Assembly: GCA_963728075.1 (NCBI GenBank)
Contig: CAVSIP010000007.1
Location: forward strand, 1-64,000
Reading direction: 5' to 3'
Source of the DNA: CAVSIP01 sp963728075
Lineage (GTDB): Bacteria > Actinomycetota > Actinomycetes > JAFAQI01 > DASSKL01
DNA: 64,000 nt
Shown: in pieces, positions 8,385 through 17,798 of the stretch
Position numbering within the stretch: the first letter of the stretch is position 1
Layout of the letters: each line of letters starts with the position of its first letter
The notes under the pieces: model-generated
The model's input: the letters and a program-made list of their open reading frames with translations, nothing else
What the model was told of the DNA's origin: nothing
Database searches by the model: none
Translations under genes and position numbers: made by a program

Positions 8385-9653
8385 GTGATCGACCTGCGCG
8401 CACTCCGCGACGACCCCGACCGGTTCCGGGCCAGCCAGCGTGCGCGCGGCGAGGACGTCGCGCTCGTCGACGTCGTACTGGTCGCTGACGAGGCGCGCCG
8501 CGCGGCGGTCGCCCAGTTCGACCGGCTGCGCGCCGAGCAGAAGTCGCTGGGCAAGCAGGTCGCCAAGGCGCAGGGGGAGGACAAGGCCGCGCTGCTCGCG
8601 CGGACCAAGCAGCTGGCCGACGAGGTGAAGGCCGCTGCGGCCGCCCAGCAGGAGGCGGACGACGCGCTGCGGGAGGCGGCGTACCGCATCCCCAACCCGG
8701 TCGAGGCCGGCGTACCGGAAGGCGGCGAGGACGACTACGCCGTCCTCGAGACCGTCGGGGACGTGCCGGACTACGACTTCCCGGTCCGTGACCACGTGGA
8801 GATCGGCGCCGCGCTCGGTGCCGTCGACGTCGACCGCGGCGCGAAGGTGTCCGGCGCGCGGTTCTACTTCCTCACCGGCGTCGGGGCCCAGCTCGAGCTC
8901 GCGCTGGTCAACCTCGCGATGGCGCAGGCGCTGGAGGCCGGCTTCACGCCGATGGTCCCGCCGGTGCTCGTCCGCCCCGAAGCCATGGAGGGCACCGGCT
9001 TCCTGGGCCAGACCTCCGGCGACGACGTCTACCGGATCGCCCAGGACGACCTGTACCTCGTCGGGACCAGCGAGGTGCCGCTCGCGGCGTACCACATGGG
9101 CGAGATCCTGGACCCGGCCACGCTGCCGCTGCGCTACGCCGCGTTCTCGTCCTGCTTCCGGCGGGAGGCGGGCTCGTACGGCAAGGACACTCGGGGCATC
9201 ATCCGCGTCCACCAGTTCGACAAGGTGGAGATGTTCGCCTACGTCGCGCCCGAGGACGCCGCCGATGAGCACCGCCGGCTGCTCGCCTGGGAGAAGGAGT
9301 TCCTCGGCAAGCTCGAGCTGCCGTTCCGCGTGATCGACGTGGCCAGCGGTGACCTCGGGCTGTCGGCCGCGCGCAAGTTCGACTGCGAGGCCTGGATGCC
9401 GACGCAGGGCCGGTACCGCGAGCTCACGAGCACGTCGAACTGCACGGACTTCCAGGCTCGCCGGCTCGACGTGCGTACGCGCACCGAGGGCGGCACCCGG
9501 CCGGTGGCGACGCTGAACGGCACGCTCGTCGCGATCGCGCGGACCATCGCCGTGCTGCTCGAGGTGCACCAGCAGGCGGATGGTTCGGTGCGGGTCCCCG
9601 CCGCGCTGCAGCCCTACCTCGGCGGCCGCGAGGTGCTCGCGCCGGTTCGGTAG
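8385..9653 (+). CDS. serS: Serine--tRNA ligase
   Basis: Charges tRNA-Ser with serine. The 422-residue class II synthetase has an N-terminal antiparallel coiled coil (about residues 1-110, rich in Lys, Glu and Ala) and a catalytic core. Motif 2 is FRREAGSYGKDTRG with IIRVHQFDKVE, and motif 3 lies in NGTLVAIARTIAVLLEVHQQ. The start is a GTG at 8385 with TAGCCT eight bases upstream, so the message is probably leaderless. The upstream gap contains a short CCCGG-ttg-CCGGG hairpin after pheA. Confidence 0.95.
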   Translation: MIDLRALRDDPDRFRASQRARGEDVALVDVVLVADEARRAAVAQFDRLRAEQKSLGKQVAKAQGEDKAALLARTKQLADEVKAAAAAQQEADDALREAAYRIPNPVEAGVPEGGEDDYAVLETVGDVPDYDFPVRDHVEIGAALGAVDVDRGAKVSGARFYFLTGVGAQLELALVNLAMAQALEAGFTPMVPPVLVRPEAMEGTGFLGQTSGDDVYRIAQDDLYLVGTSEVPLAAYHMGEILDPATLPLRYAAFSSCFRREAGSYGKDTRGIIRVHQFDKVEMFAYVAPEDAADEHRRLLAWEKEFLGKLELPFRVIDVASGDLGLSAARKFDCEAWMPTQGRYRELTSTSNCTDFQARRLDVRTRTEGGTRPVATLNGTLVAIARTIAVLLEVHQQADGSVRVPAALQPYLGGREVLAPVR

Positions 9654-10095
9654 GTGGGCGGCCTGCCGTGAACCGCTCGGACCCGCCGAGCGAACCCCGG
9701 GTGTGAGAGGACTGATGACGATGGCCGCCGAAGAGCGGCCGGCCGGGCCCGTGCCGGACGAGGTGCTCGCCGGTCGGGTCGGGGATGGCGACGGACGCGG
9801 CCGCCAAGACCTATACGGCGCTGAAGTACATGAGTGTCCCGGCCACCGCCCTGTCCCAGGCGTTCACCGCTCAGTTCCCGGACAAGCTCGGGAGCTGATC
9901 CCGGCTCGCCCGGTGGGACGACGCCAGCCGGACCGTCGGGTTGCCGCTGCGCTATCGCGAGGGCTGGACGAGCGACCACGCTCTCGGTCTGGTCACGCTC
10001 GTGGCGGAGGTGGTGTTCGTCCTGGCCGCGGCCGGGTCTGCGGCACGGGCAGGTGCGCGCCGTACCGGGTGAGCGGCGTACGCGACGATGGGTGC
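9654..10095. other. Gap with decayed coding sequence
   Basis: No confident gene. A 37-residue reading frame at 9785-9898 (MATDAAAKTYTALKYMSVPA and onwards) has sensible composition but ends early. Past it, another frame reads RWDDASRTVGLPLRYREGW and then a single hydrophobic helix (VTLVAEVVFVLAAAGSAA) ending at a TGA near 10072. The two pieces look like parts of one or two small proteins broken by small indels. No RNA gene was recognised. Confidence 0.35.
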
Positions 10096-10893
10096 GTGCG
10101 TACGCCGGCCCCCCGCGTCGTCGCGACCGATCTCGACGGCACGATCGTGCGCAGCGACGGGACCATCTCGCGGCGTACGCAGGCGGCGCTGGCCGCAGCG
10201 GAGCAGGCAGGTGCGGTCGTGGTGTTCGTCACCGGCCGCCCGCCCCGCTGGATGCACGGGGTCGCCGAGCAGACCGGGCACCGCGGCCTGGCCATCTGCG
10301 CCAACGGCGCGTTCGTCTACGACCTGCGCACCGAGGAGCTGGTCGAGGAGCACCTCATGGAGCCGGCGCAGGCCCGCCGGCTGGTCGAGGTGCTGCGGGG
10401 CGCGCTGCCCGACGCGGCGTTCGCCATCGAGCGGGGCGAGGGGTTCGGTCACGAGCCGGCGTACCGGCCGCGCTGGCCCGTACCGGAGGGAACGCTCGTC
10501 GCCGACATCGAGGCGCTGCTGTCGGCTCCCGTCGCCAAGCTGCTGCTCCGGCACGAGGCGCTCGGGCCGGACGCGCTGCTCGCCCGCGCACGCGAGGTGG
10601 CGGCGGGCCTCGCGACGCTGACCCACTCCAGCTCGGACGGGCTGCTGGAGATCAGCGCCGCCGGCATCTCGAAGGCGACCACGCTGGGGCGGTTCTGCGC
10701 CGGTCACGGGTACGGCGCGGACGACGTGATCGCGTTCGGCGACATGCCCAACGACCTGCCGATGCTCGCCTGGGCGGGGCGTGCGGTCGCCGTGGCCAAC
10801 GCCCACCCGGAGGTGCTGGCCGCGGTTGAGGAGGTCACCGCCAGCAACGACGACGACGGCGTCGCCCAGGTGCTCGAGGCGCTCTACAGGTAG
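10096..10893 (+). CDS. HAD-superfamily phosphatase, Cof-type
   Basis: 265 residues. The N-terminal motif VVATDLDGTIV gives the two HAD aspartates. Motif II is in VVFVTGRPP, the family-typical CANGAFVYD follows, and the conserved Lys and C-terminal motif are in GISKATTLGRF and VIAFGDMPNDLPMLAWAG. The cap domain lies in the middle (about residues 80-190), the Cof/IIB arrangement, so a sugar phosphate or nucleotide phosphate is the likely substrate. The GTG at 10096 is the start nearest the domain. The last 10 bases overlap the tail of bpa on the other strand. Confidence 0.85.
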   Translation: MRTPAPRVVATDLDGTIVRSDGTISRRTQAALAAAEQAGAVVVFVTGRPPRWMHGVAEQTGHRGLAICANGAFVYDLRTEELVEEHLMEPAQARRLVEVLRGALPDAAFAIERGEGFGHEPAYRPRWPVPEGTLVADIEALLSAPVAKLLLRHEALGPDALLARAREVAAGLATLTHSSSDGLLEISAAGISKATTLGRFCAGHGYGADDVIAFGDMPNDLPMLAWAGRAVAVANAHPEVLAAVEEVTASNDDDGVAQVLEALYR

Positions 10894-11405
10894 GGGCCGG
10901 AACCCTGGGCCGGGCCCTGGCCGGGCGGGATCGGGCCGGGCAGCGCACGCCGGCGCATCTCCTCGAGCTGGGCGCGGGCCGCCATCTGCTGGGCGAACAG
11001 CGCGGTCTGGATGCCGTGGAACAACCCCTCGAGCCAGCCGACGAGCTGGGCCTGCGCGACCCGCAGCTCCGCATCCGACGGGGTGGTTCCCTCGCTGAAC
11101 GGCAGCGTGATGCGGTCGAGCTCGTCACGCAGCTCCGGGGCGAGACCCTGCGACAGCTCGCGGATGGAGCTGGCGTGGATCTCGCGCATCCGGGCGCGGC
11201 TGGCGTCGTCGAGCGGTGCCGCCCGCACCTCCTCGAGCAGTTGCTTGATCATGGTGCCGATGCGCATGACCTTCGCGGGCTGCTCGACCATCGACGACAA
11301 CAGCGTCTGCTCCTCGTCACCGTCCTGGTCCTCGGACGGCATGCCGTCGGGGCCGACGTTGAGGATGCGCGGGTGGTCCTGGCCGAAGTCCTGCCGATCG
11401 GTCAT
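10884..11405 (-). CDS. bpa: Bacterial proteasome activator (Bpa/PafE, DUF2587)
   Basis: ATP-independent ring that opens the 20S proteasome gate and feeds it unfolded proteins such as HspR in mycobacteria. 173 residues, helical, with the family core MIKQLLEEVRAAPLD, SIRELSQGLAPELRDEL and GWLEGLFHGIQTALFAQQM. The protein ends in GPYL, matching the C-terminal HbYX-like motif (GQYL in M. tuberculosis) that docks into the proteasome. The ATG at 11405 precedes MTDRQDFGQDHP. Its presence implies a proteasome in this organism. Neighbouring acyl-CoA dehydrogenase and PIG3-type reductase genes lie on the same strand. Confidence 0.92.
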   Translation of the reverse strand: MTDRQDFGQDHPRILNVGPDGMPSEDQDGDEEQTLLSSMVEQPAKVMRIGTMIKQLLEEVRAAPLDDASRARMREIHASSIRELSQGLAPELRDELDRITLPFSEGTTPSDAELRVAQAQLVGWLEGLFHGIQTALFAQQMAARAQLEEMRRRALPGPIPPGQGPAQGSGPYL

Positions 11406-11470
11406 GCGTCCATCCTCCCCGGCCGATTCGGTGGTACGCGACGCGGGGGTACGGCACAGCTCCGCGCTGC

Positions 11471-13420
11471 CTACTGCACCTTCGTCGTGACCGGCCGGTC
11501 GCTCGCGGCCTCCTCGCGGGGGTAGGTGTCGCCGTCGGTCACCGAAGGCGGCTGGTCGGCGATCATCGGCCCGTCGCCGGACGGGTCCATCACGCCGCTC
11601 TCGAAGAACGTGTAGCGGCCGGCGAGCACCTTCTGCGCGGCCGTGTAGTTGTCCGCGTCGTCGTTGTGCCACAGGTCGTGGAACAGCCGGTCCACGCGAC
11701 GCCGGGCCTGCGCGCAGAACAGGTCGGCGAGCTCGACGACCGCGTCGCGGCGGGCCGGCTCGGCCGCGATGAGGGACTGCGCGTGCACGCAGGCGCAGGC
11801 CATCGCGTACAGCTCCGCGCCGATGTCGACGATGCGGCCGAGGAACGCCTGCTTCTTCTCCAGCTTCGCCTGCCACCGGCTCATGCCGTAGAAGGTCGAG
11901 CGGGCGAGCTTGCGGGAGTGGCGCTCGACGAAGCGCAGGTGCCCGGCGAGCGGGCCGAACTCCTCGAACGACCCGGGCTTCTGCCCCTCGCCGACGGCGA
12001 GCTGGGGCAGCCACCGGGCGTAGAAGGCGCCGGCCTTCGCCGCGGTCCTGGCCTTCGTGGTCAGCGGCACGTCCGGCTCGATGATGTCGCCGGCGACCTG
12101 CAGGTGCTGGTCCACCGCCTCGCGGGCTATGAGCAGGTGCATGATCTCCGTGGAACCTTCGAAGATGCGGTTGATCCGCATGTCACGCAGGGCCTGCTCG
12201 GCCGGTACGGGCTTCTCCCCGCGCGCCTTGAGTGACTCGGCGGTCTCGTAGCCCCGGCCGCCGCGGATCTGCACCAGCTCGTCGACGACCTGCCAGGCCA
12301 TCTCCGAGCCGTACAGCTTGGCCAGGGCGGCCTCGATGCGGATGTCGTTGCGCTTCTCGTCGGCGAGCCGGCTGGAGACGTCGATCATGGCCTCGAGGCC
12401 GAACGCCGTTCCCGCGATGAAGGCCAGCTTCTGCGCGACGGCGTCGTGCTTGCCGACCGGGTGGCCCCACTGCACGCGCTCGCCGGCCCACTCCCGTGCG
12501 ACCTTGAGGCTCCACTTGGCCGCCTGGGCCGTGATGGCGGGCAGTGAGAGCCGTCCGGTGTTGAGGGTGGTGAGCGCGATCTTCAGCCCGGCGCCTTCGC
12601 CGACGAGGACGTTCTCCGCGGGGACGAACACGTCGTCGAAGCGGGTGACGCCGTTCTCGATGCCGCGCAGGCCCATGAACGCGTTGCGGTGCTCGACCGT
12701 GATGCCCTCGGCGTCGGCCGGGACGATGAACGCGGTGATGCCGCCCTGGTGCCCCTCGGCCTTGGGTACGACCGCCATCACCACGAGCAGGTCGGCGATC
12801 ACGCCGTTGGTGGTCCACAGCTTGCGCCCGTTGAGCACGTAGCCGCGGCCGTCCTCGGTCGGGGTCGCGGTGCTCGACAGCCGGGCGGGGTCGGAGCCGA
12901 CGTCGGGCTCGGTGAGCAGGAACGCCGAGACGTGCGTACGCGCGACGAGCGGCAGGAACTCCTGCTTCTGCTCGTCGGTGCCGAACAGCCGCAGCGGTTC
13001 CGGCACACCGATCGACTGGTGCGCCGAGAGCAGCGTCGAGATCGACGAGTGCCAGGTGCCGGCCAGGGCAAGCGCCTTGTTGTAGTAGACCTGCGACAGG
13101 CCCAGGCCCCCGTACTCCTCCGGGATCTTCATCCCGAGCGCGCCGATCTCCTTGAGCCCCTCGATGACGTGCTCGGGGATCTTCGCGTCCCGCTCGATCT
13201 GCAGCGGGTCGACGTCGGTGTCGAGAAATGCGCGCAGCCGGGCGAGGAACTCCTCGCCCTTGCGCACCTGGTCCGCGGGCAGCTGCGGCTGCGGGTGGAC
13301 GAGGTCGAGCCGCAGGTTGCCCAGGAAGAGCTCCTTGCCGAACGAGGGAAGCTCCCAGTCGGACTCACGGGCGGCCTCGGCCACCTGACGGGCTTGCTGC
13401 TCCGAGACGTTCGCGCTCAC
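11471..13420 (-). CDS. Acyl-CoA dehydrogenase, VLCAD-like
   Basis: 649-residue FAD enzyme of fatty-acid beta-oxidation. The N-terminal helical domain, middle beta domain (LTEPDVGSD, WTTNG) and C-terminal helical domain are all present. The catalytic-base region NRIFEGSTEIMH matches the acyl-CoA dehydrogenase signature. About 200 extra residues follow the core (from about 430 on), as in membrane-associated VLCAD/ACAD9-type enzymes, so long-chain substrates are likely. It lies between bpa and a quinone oxidoreductase gene on the same strand, with gaps of 65 and 84 bases, so independent promoters are possible. Confidence 0.88.
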   Translation of the reverse strand: MSANVSEQQARQVAEAARESDWELPSFGKELFLGNLRLDLVHPQPQLPADQVRKGEEFLARLRAFLDTDVDPLQIERDAKIPEHVIEGLKEIGALGMKIPEEYGGLGLSQVYYNKALALAGTWHSSISTLLSAHQSIGVPEPLRLFGTDEQKQEFLPLVARTHVSAFLLTEPDVGSDPARLSSTATPTEDGRGYVLNGRKLWTTNGVIADLLVVMAVVPKAEGHQGGITAFIVPADAEGITVEHRNAFMGLRGIENGVTRFDDVFVPAENVLVGEGAGLKIALTTLNTGRLSLPAITAQAAKWSLKVAREWAGERVQWGHPVGKHDAVAQKLAFIAGTAFGLEAMIDVSSRLADEKRNDIRIEAALAKLYGSEMAWQVVDELVQIRGGRGYETAESLKARGEKPVPAEQALRDMRINRIFEGSTEIMHLLIAREAVDQHLQVAGDIIEPDVPLTTKARTAAKAGAFYARWLPQLAVGEGQKPGSFEEFGPLAGHLRFVERHSRKLARSTFYGMSRWQAKLEKKQAFLGRIVDIGAELYAMACACVHAQSLIAAEPARRDAVVELADLFCAQARRRVDRLFHDLWHNDDADNYTAAQKVLAGRYTFFESGVMDPSGDGPMIADQPPSVTDGDTYPREEAASDRPVTTKVQ

Positions 13421-13504
13421 GGTCGCCTCCTCCGTCGGACGGTTACCGATGAGTAGGGTTCCCGTTCCGGCGGCGGGTCACGCCTTGCCGGTGCGCAGCG
13501 GCCG

Positions 13505-14485
13505 TCAGGGCGCGAGGAGCAGCACCTTGCCGACGTGCGAGGAGTCCTCGAGGACCCGGTGTGCAGCCGCCGCCTCGGGCATCGGGTATCGCTCATGGAC
13601 GACCGGCCGGATCTGCCCGGACGCGACGGCGGGCCAGACGTTCTCACGGACGGCGGCAACGATCTCGGCCTTCTGCTCGACCGGTCGGCCGCGCAGGCTC
13701 GCGGCGTGCACCGTGCCTCGCTTCACGAGCAGCATGCCGAGGTCCAGCGTGCCCTTGCGCCCGCCCTGCAGCCCGATGACCACGATCCGGCCTTCGGTCG
13801 CCAGCGCCTGGACGTTCTGCTCGAGGTACGCGCCGCCGATGATGTCGAGGATCACGTCGGCGCCACGGTTGCCGGTCGCCTGGTGCACCCGGGCCACCCA
13901 GTCCTCGTCGCGGTAGCTGATCGCCACGTCGGCCCCGAGCTCGCGGCAGCGGTCGAGCTTCGCGTTGCTGCCGGCGGTGCACAGCACCTCCGACCCGTGC
14001 CGCTTGGCGAGCTGGATCGCCATGGTGCCGATGCCGCTGGCACCGCCGTGCACGAGCAGCGCCTCGTCCGGGGTGAGCCGGGCGGCCATGAACACGTTGG
14101 CCCACACCGTGCACACCACCTCGGGCAGGGCGGCCGCGTCCGCCAGGGAGACCTCGTCGGGGATCGGGAGCAGCTGCCCGGCCGGCACCGCGACCTTCTC
14201 GGCGTAGCCACCCCCGGCCAGCAGGGCGCACACCTCGTCGCCGACCGACCAGCCGGTCACGCCGGTCCCCAGCGCGCTCACCACGCCGCTGCACTCCAGG
14301 CCGATGACGGGCGAGGCTCCCGGGGGCGGCGGGTAGTTCCCCTGCCGCTGCAGCAGGTCGGCCCGGTTCACCCCCGCGGCCACGACGTCGATGACGACCT
14401 CTCCGGGACCGGGCTGCGGGTCGGGCTGCTCGGTCCACTCCAGGACGTCGGGCCCGCCGAAGGCGTCGACCGTGATCGCGTGCAT
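13505..14485 (-). CDS. NAD(P)H-quinone oxidoreductase, PIG3 family
   Basis: 326-residue zinc-independent medium-chain dehydrogenase. The N-terminal GroES-like fold carries NRADLLQRQGNYPPPPGAS and GLECSGVV, typical of the PIG3/quinone oxidoreductase branch. The Rossmann motif is VHGGASGIGTMAIQLAK. The NADPH-binding and quinone-reducing role follows from the family. The gene is divergent from the PucR regulator with only 56 bases between the starts. Together with bpa this gene neighbourhood is common in actinomycetes. Confidence 0.87.
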   Translation of the reverse strand: MHAITVDAFGGPDVLEWTEQPDPQPGPGEVVIDVVAAGVNRADLLQRQGNYPPPPGASPVIGLECSGVVSALGTGVTGWSVGDEVCALLAGGGYAEKVAVPAGQLLPIPDEVSLADAAALPEVVCTVWANVFMAARLTPDEALLVHGGASGIGTMAIQLAKRHGSEVLCTAGSNAKLDRCRELGADVAISYRDEDWVARVHQATGNRGADVILDIIGGAYLEQNVQALATEGRIVVIGLQGGRKGTLDLGMLLVKRGTVHAASLRGRPVEQKAEIVAAVRENVWPAVASGQIRPVVHERYPMPEAAAAHRVLEDSSHVGKVLLLAP

Positions 14486-14541
14486 GGTCCGACCCTAACG
14501 AGGCCGACCACGGGCGCGGACGATCTTTGTGACGAAGCACA

Positions 14542-15777
14542 ATGCCGGACGTGACTGCGCAGCACGGGCTGTACCGGCGGGTGGAGCGGCGGATCCCTGC
14601 GCTCGCGCGGCAGATGGTGGACGCCTTCGTCGCCGAGATCCCCCTGTACGGGCGGTTGCCGCGCGAGCAGCTCGAGGGCGAGATCACGCGCATCACCGAG
14701 GACAACCTGCGGCTGTTCTTCCGCTGTCTGCAGGCGCGGCGCGCCCCCACGGTCGACGAGATCGGTGAGCTTCGCTCGTCCGCGGCGCGTAGAGCGCAGG
14801 AGCGCGTACCGCTGGAGGACGTGCTCACCGCGTACCACGTCGGCACCCGGATCGGCTGGGAGGCGTTGCTCGACGTTGCGGGGCCGGAGGAGCAGGGGGA
14901 GCTGCACGCGGCGGTCACGGCCATGCTCGGCTACCTGCAACGGCTCAGCGCGGTCGTGGCTGCCGCCTACCTCGACGAGCGGCAGGCCATCCACGGTGAG
15001 GAGCGGGACGCGCGGCGGGCGCTCGCCCAGGCGCTGCTGTCCGGTGCGCCGGCCGCGGTCCTCGCGCGGCGGGCGGCGGTGGCCCTCGCCCCGGCGTACG
15101 CCGCCGTCGCGCTGGAGGTGCCGGAGCACCCGGACGAGCACCAGGCCGACGTCTCGGCATCCGTGGCCGCTCGGCGCAAGTTGCGACGGCTGCAGGCCCG
15201 CCTCGACGAGCGCGCCGGCGAGCCGGTGCTGGGACTGCTCGACTCGTCCGGCGGACTGGTGCTCCTCCCCGCCTGCCCGGACCGGCTGCAGGAGGTGCTG
15301 GACGGGCTGCCCGGCCTCGTCGCCGAGCTGTCCGCGGCGGCCGGCGGGCCGGTGACGGCAGGCGCTGCGGTCGCGGAGACGCTGGCGGACGTGCCGTCCG
15401 CCGGGCAGCAGGCGCGCGAGGTCGCCGACCTGGCCCGCCGGCTCGGCCGTCCGCCGGGGACGTACACGGTCACCGACCTGCTCGTCGAGTACCAGCTCTC
15501 GCGCAGCCCGGGGGCGTTGCCGTTGCTCGCGTCGCGGCTGGACGCGCTGAACCGCAACGCCGACCTGCGGCGGACGCTGGAGTGCTACCTGCAGCTGGAC
15601 ACCGACCGGCGGCGAACCGCTGCCGAGCTGCACGTCCACCCCAACACGCTGGACTACCGCCTGCGCCGCATCGTGGACCTCACCGGCCTGGACCCGGGCA
15701 CCACGACCGGGTTGCAGACCCTGTCGGCCGCGCTCACCGCGCGCAAGCTGCTCGAGGTCGGTGCGGGCCATGCCTGA
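14542..15777 (+). CDS. PucR-family transcriptional regulator
   Basis: 411 residues. The N-terminal half is a helical RsbRD-like region with a run of basic and leucine-rich helices. A GGDEF-like degenerate sensor region spans about residues 160-290. The C-terminal HTH of the PucR/CdaR type is clear: LECYLQLDTDRRRTAAELHV followed by HPNTLDYRLRRIVDLTGLD. Such proteins often control catabolic genes in response to a metabolite. The gene is divergent from the quinone reductase, which is a plausible target. Its stop lies inside a hairpin shared with the converging carotenoid oxygenase. Confidence 0.85.
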   Translation: MPDVTAQHGLYRRVERRIPALARQMVDAFVAEIPLYGRLPREQLEGEITRITEDNLRLFFRCLQARRAPTVDEIGELRSSAARRAQERVPLEDVLTAYHVGTRIGWEALLDVAGPEEQGELHAAVTAMLGYLQRLSAVVAAAYLDERQAIHGEERDARRALAQALLSGAPAAVLARRAAVALAPAYAAVALEVPEHPDEHQADVSASVAARRKLRRLQARLDERAGEPVLGLLDSSGGLVLLPACPDRLQEVLDGLPGLVAELSAAAGGPVTAGAAVAETLADVPSAGQQAREVADLARRLGRPPGTYTVTDLLVEYQLSRSPGALPLLASRLDALNRNADLRRTLECYLQLDTDRRRTAAELHVHPNTLDYRLRRIVDLTGLDPGTTTGLQTLSAALTARKLLEVGAGHA

Positions 15778-15797
15778 CGGCGCCGGGGCCGTCAGGC
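15772..15797. terminator. Shared terminator hairpin over both stop codons
   Basis: Perfect 10-base arms (GCCTGACGGC and GCCGTCAGGC) with a 6-base loop. The left arm contains the TGA of the PucR gene (15775-15777) and the right arm contains the stop of the carotenoid oxygenase (15792-15794 on the other strand). Confidence 0.75.
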
Positions 15798-17144
15798 GTC
15801 GGGCACCCAGTTGCCGTGGAAGCCGAACGGCACCCGCTGCGGCAGGTGCACGGTCGCGACCGGGCCGGCGGCGAGGTCCTGCGCGGGCAGGATCACGACG
15901 TCCGAGGTGTCCCGGGTGCCGTCGTAGACGTACGCCATCAGCCAGCCGTCGTCCTCGGCCGCGTCGTCGGCGCGCGGGACGAACACCGCCTCCAGCGGCA
16001 TCCGGCCGGGCCCCGGGTCGTACGCCTCGCTGGTGCCGGCGTCGAGGTCGTGCTTGAGGATCTGGCCGAACTGCAGGTCGTGGAAGGACACCGCGTACGC
16101 GTACCGGTTGCGCCGCCCGACCAGCCGCTCGTCGTGGCGCGGGAACTCCTGGCCGCGGTCGTCGAGCCGCTGCTCGCGGACCCGGCGCGCGACCGGGTCG
16201 ATCGTCCACCGGTCCAGCGTCGGCGAGGCGTCCCCGGGTCCCCGGAGGTCGGTGGCGAACATGGTCGGGTAGCGGCAGACGTCCATGACCACGGTGCCGT
16301 CCGGTGCGTCGAAGGCGTTGACCGGGTGGAAGACGTAGCAGTCCTCCGGCAGCTCGCACCACACGATGTCGCCGGTGCCGCCGTCCCGCGGCAGCAGGCC
16401 GACGCGGGCGCCGTACGACGGGTTCCACCGGTACGGGAAGTACGACCCGCCCATCGCCACCTCGAGGTCGAAGGTGACCGGGAGGTCGAGCAGCACCACA
16501 TAGCGCTCGGTGAGCCCCATGTCGTGCACCATCGGCTTGCCGGGCGTGGGTACGTCCACCGTGCGCCGGACCCGCCCGTCCATGCCGACGACGACGTACT
16601 GCATGCCGTCGTGCTCCCAGTAGTAGGTCACCGCGTGCAGCTCGCCGGTCGCCGGGTCGGTCTTGGGGTGTGCTGTGAACGACCGGGGCAGTGTGCCGTC
16701 GAAGTCCGACCGGGCCTGCGTCTCGAGCTCGTAGGACAGCAGCACGGGCAGGCTGCCCGCCTCGACGATCGCCCACGTCCGGCCGGCGTGACCGATGACG
16801 TTGGTGTTCGCTGTGCCGCCGCCCATGCCGTGCTGCGGTCCGGGCACCTGCGGACCGCCGCGCGCGGCGATGACGCGGTCGTCGCGGACGAACCGGTTGC
16901 GGTACCACTCGGCCTTGCCGTCGCGCAGGCGGACGCCGTGCACCATGCCGCTGCCGGTGAACCAGTGGTAGGTCGCCGGGTCCTCCGGGAGCACCGGGTT
17001 CGGACCGATGCGCAGCAGCCGGCCGGCCAGGTCGGCCGGGACGCTGCCGGTGACCGGCAGGTCGAACGCGGTGACCTCCTCGCTGACCGGGGCGAAGTTG
17101 CCCTCCAGGTACGGGTTGGTGACCTGTGGTTCGACTGCGGTCAT
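15792..17144 (-). CDS. Carotenoid oxygenase (RPE65/CCD family)
   Basis: 450-residue non-heme iron dioxygenase that cleaves double bonds of carotenoids or related stilbene or apocarotenoid substrates. The four iron-binding histidines are recognisable in FTAHPKTDP, MVHDMGLTE, YVFHPVNAF and FGFHGNWVPDA at the extreme C-terminus. The ATG at 17144 has GAGGAGGGG upstream. It overlaps the TetR gene upstream by 4 bases, so both form one operon. The substrate cannot be deduced from sequence. Confidence 0.93.
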   Translation of the reverse strand: MTAVEPQVTNPYLEGNFAPVSEEVTAFDLPVTGSVPADLAGRLLRIGPNPVLPEDPATYHWFTGSGMVHGVRLRDGKAEWYRNRFVRDDRVIAARGGPQVPGPQHGMGGGTANTNVIGHAGRTWAIVEAGSLPVLLSYELETQARSDFDGTLPRSFTAHPKTDPATGELHAVTYYWEHDGMQYVVVGMDGRVRRTVDVPTPGKPMVHDMGLTERYVVLLDLPVTFDLEVAMGGSYFPYRWNPSYGARVGLLPRDGGTGDIVWCELPEDCYVFHPVNAFDAPDGTVVMDVCRYPTMFATDLRGPGDASPTLDRWTIDPVARRVREQRLDDRGQEFPRHDERLVGRRNRYAYAVSFHDLQFGQILKHDLDAGTSEAYDPGPGRMPLEAVFVPRADDAAEDDGWLMAYVYDGTRDTSDVVILPAQDLAAGPVATVHLPQRVPFGFHGNWVPDA

Positions 17145-17734
17145 GGAGACCCCTCCTCGATGGACATGAGCTGTGGCACGAGATCGACGGCGCGAGCCAC
17201 GTCGGTCACGCCGGTGGCACCCTCGTAGGCCCCCCAGAGCCAGAGCTGGGCGAGGCCGTGGACGGTGGCCCAGACGACCCCGGCGACCTCGCGGGCGTCC
17301 GCCTGCGCCTGCCAGCCGGTGGCCTGCGCGTCGGCGACGAGGGTGACGAGGTCCTCGAACGCCCCCATGCCGGCCTCGGCGAGTGCCGGGTCGCCGAGGT
17401 CGAGGACCTCCGAGCGGAACATCAGCTCGAACACGCCGCGGTGCTTGAGCGCGAACCGGACGTAGCCGTGCGCAGCGGCCGCCAGGCGGCCGGTCGGCGT
17501 CGGGTCCTGGGCGTCCCGTACGGCCGCCTGGACGTCGGCCGCGAGCTCGACGAAGCCGCGGGCCGCGATCGCGCTGAGCAGCGCGGCGAGCGACGGGAAG
17601 TGCCGCAGCGGTGCGCCGTGCGACACGCCCGCCTCCCGGGCGACGCGCCGGATCGTCACGGCCGCCGGGCCCTCGCGCTCCAGCAGGGCGGTGGCGGTGT
17701 CCACCAGCCGCTGCCGGGGCGTCGATGCCGTCAT
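17141..17734 (-). CDS. TetR/AcrR regulator with WHG-type C-terminal domain
   Basis: 197 residues. The N-terminal HTH reads ATALLEREGPAAVTIRRVAR then EAGVSHGAPLRHFPS. The C-terminal part carries WATVHGLAQLW, the hallmark of the WHG effector domain. It is the first gene of an operon with the carotenoid oxygenase. A perfect palindrome lies right on its start codon and a second imperfect copy lies 23 bases away, so autorepression is likely. A 45-codon gene diverges from the same region. Confidence 0.9.
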   Translation of the reverse strand: MTASTPRQRLVDTATALLEREGPAAVTIRRVAREAGVSHGAPLRHFPSLAALLSAIAARGFVELAADVQAAVRDAQDPTPTGRLAAAAHGYVRFALKHRGVFELMFRSEVLDLGDPALAEAGMGAFEDLVTLVADAQATGWQAQADAREVAGVVWATVHGLAQLWLWGAYEGATGVTDVARAVDLVPQLMSIEEGSP

Positions 17735-17772
17735 GTAGACGGTGTCTACACGCGAAGGTAGACACTGTCAAC
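17734..17772. promoter_or_regulatory. Twin palindromic operator for the TetR regulator
   Basis: Site 1 is TGTAGAC-ggt-GTCTACA at 17734-17750, a perfect 7-base palindrome that includes the start codon of the TetR gene. Site 2 is GTAGAC-act-GTCAAC at 17758-17772, a one-mismatch copy. The spacing of about two helical turns between the centres suits two TetR dimers controlling both directions. Confidence 0.72.
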
Positions 17773-17798
17773 ACGTCGCCGGACGGAGGACACCAACG

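Noticed and set aside
15582..17228. Long open frame opposite the carotenoid oxygenase
   Set aside because: Composition typical of antisense shadow frames in GC-rich genes; the oxygenase has all its motifs.
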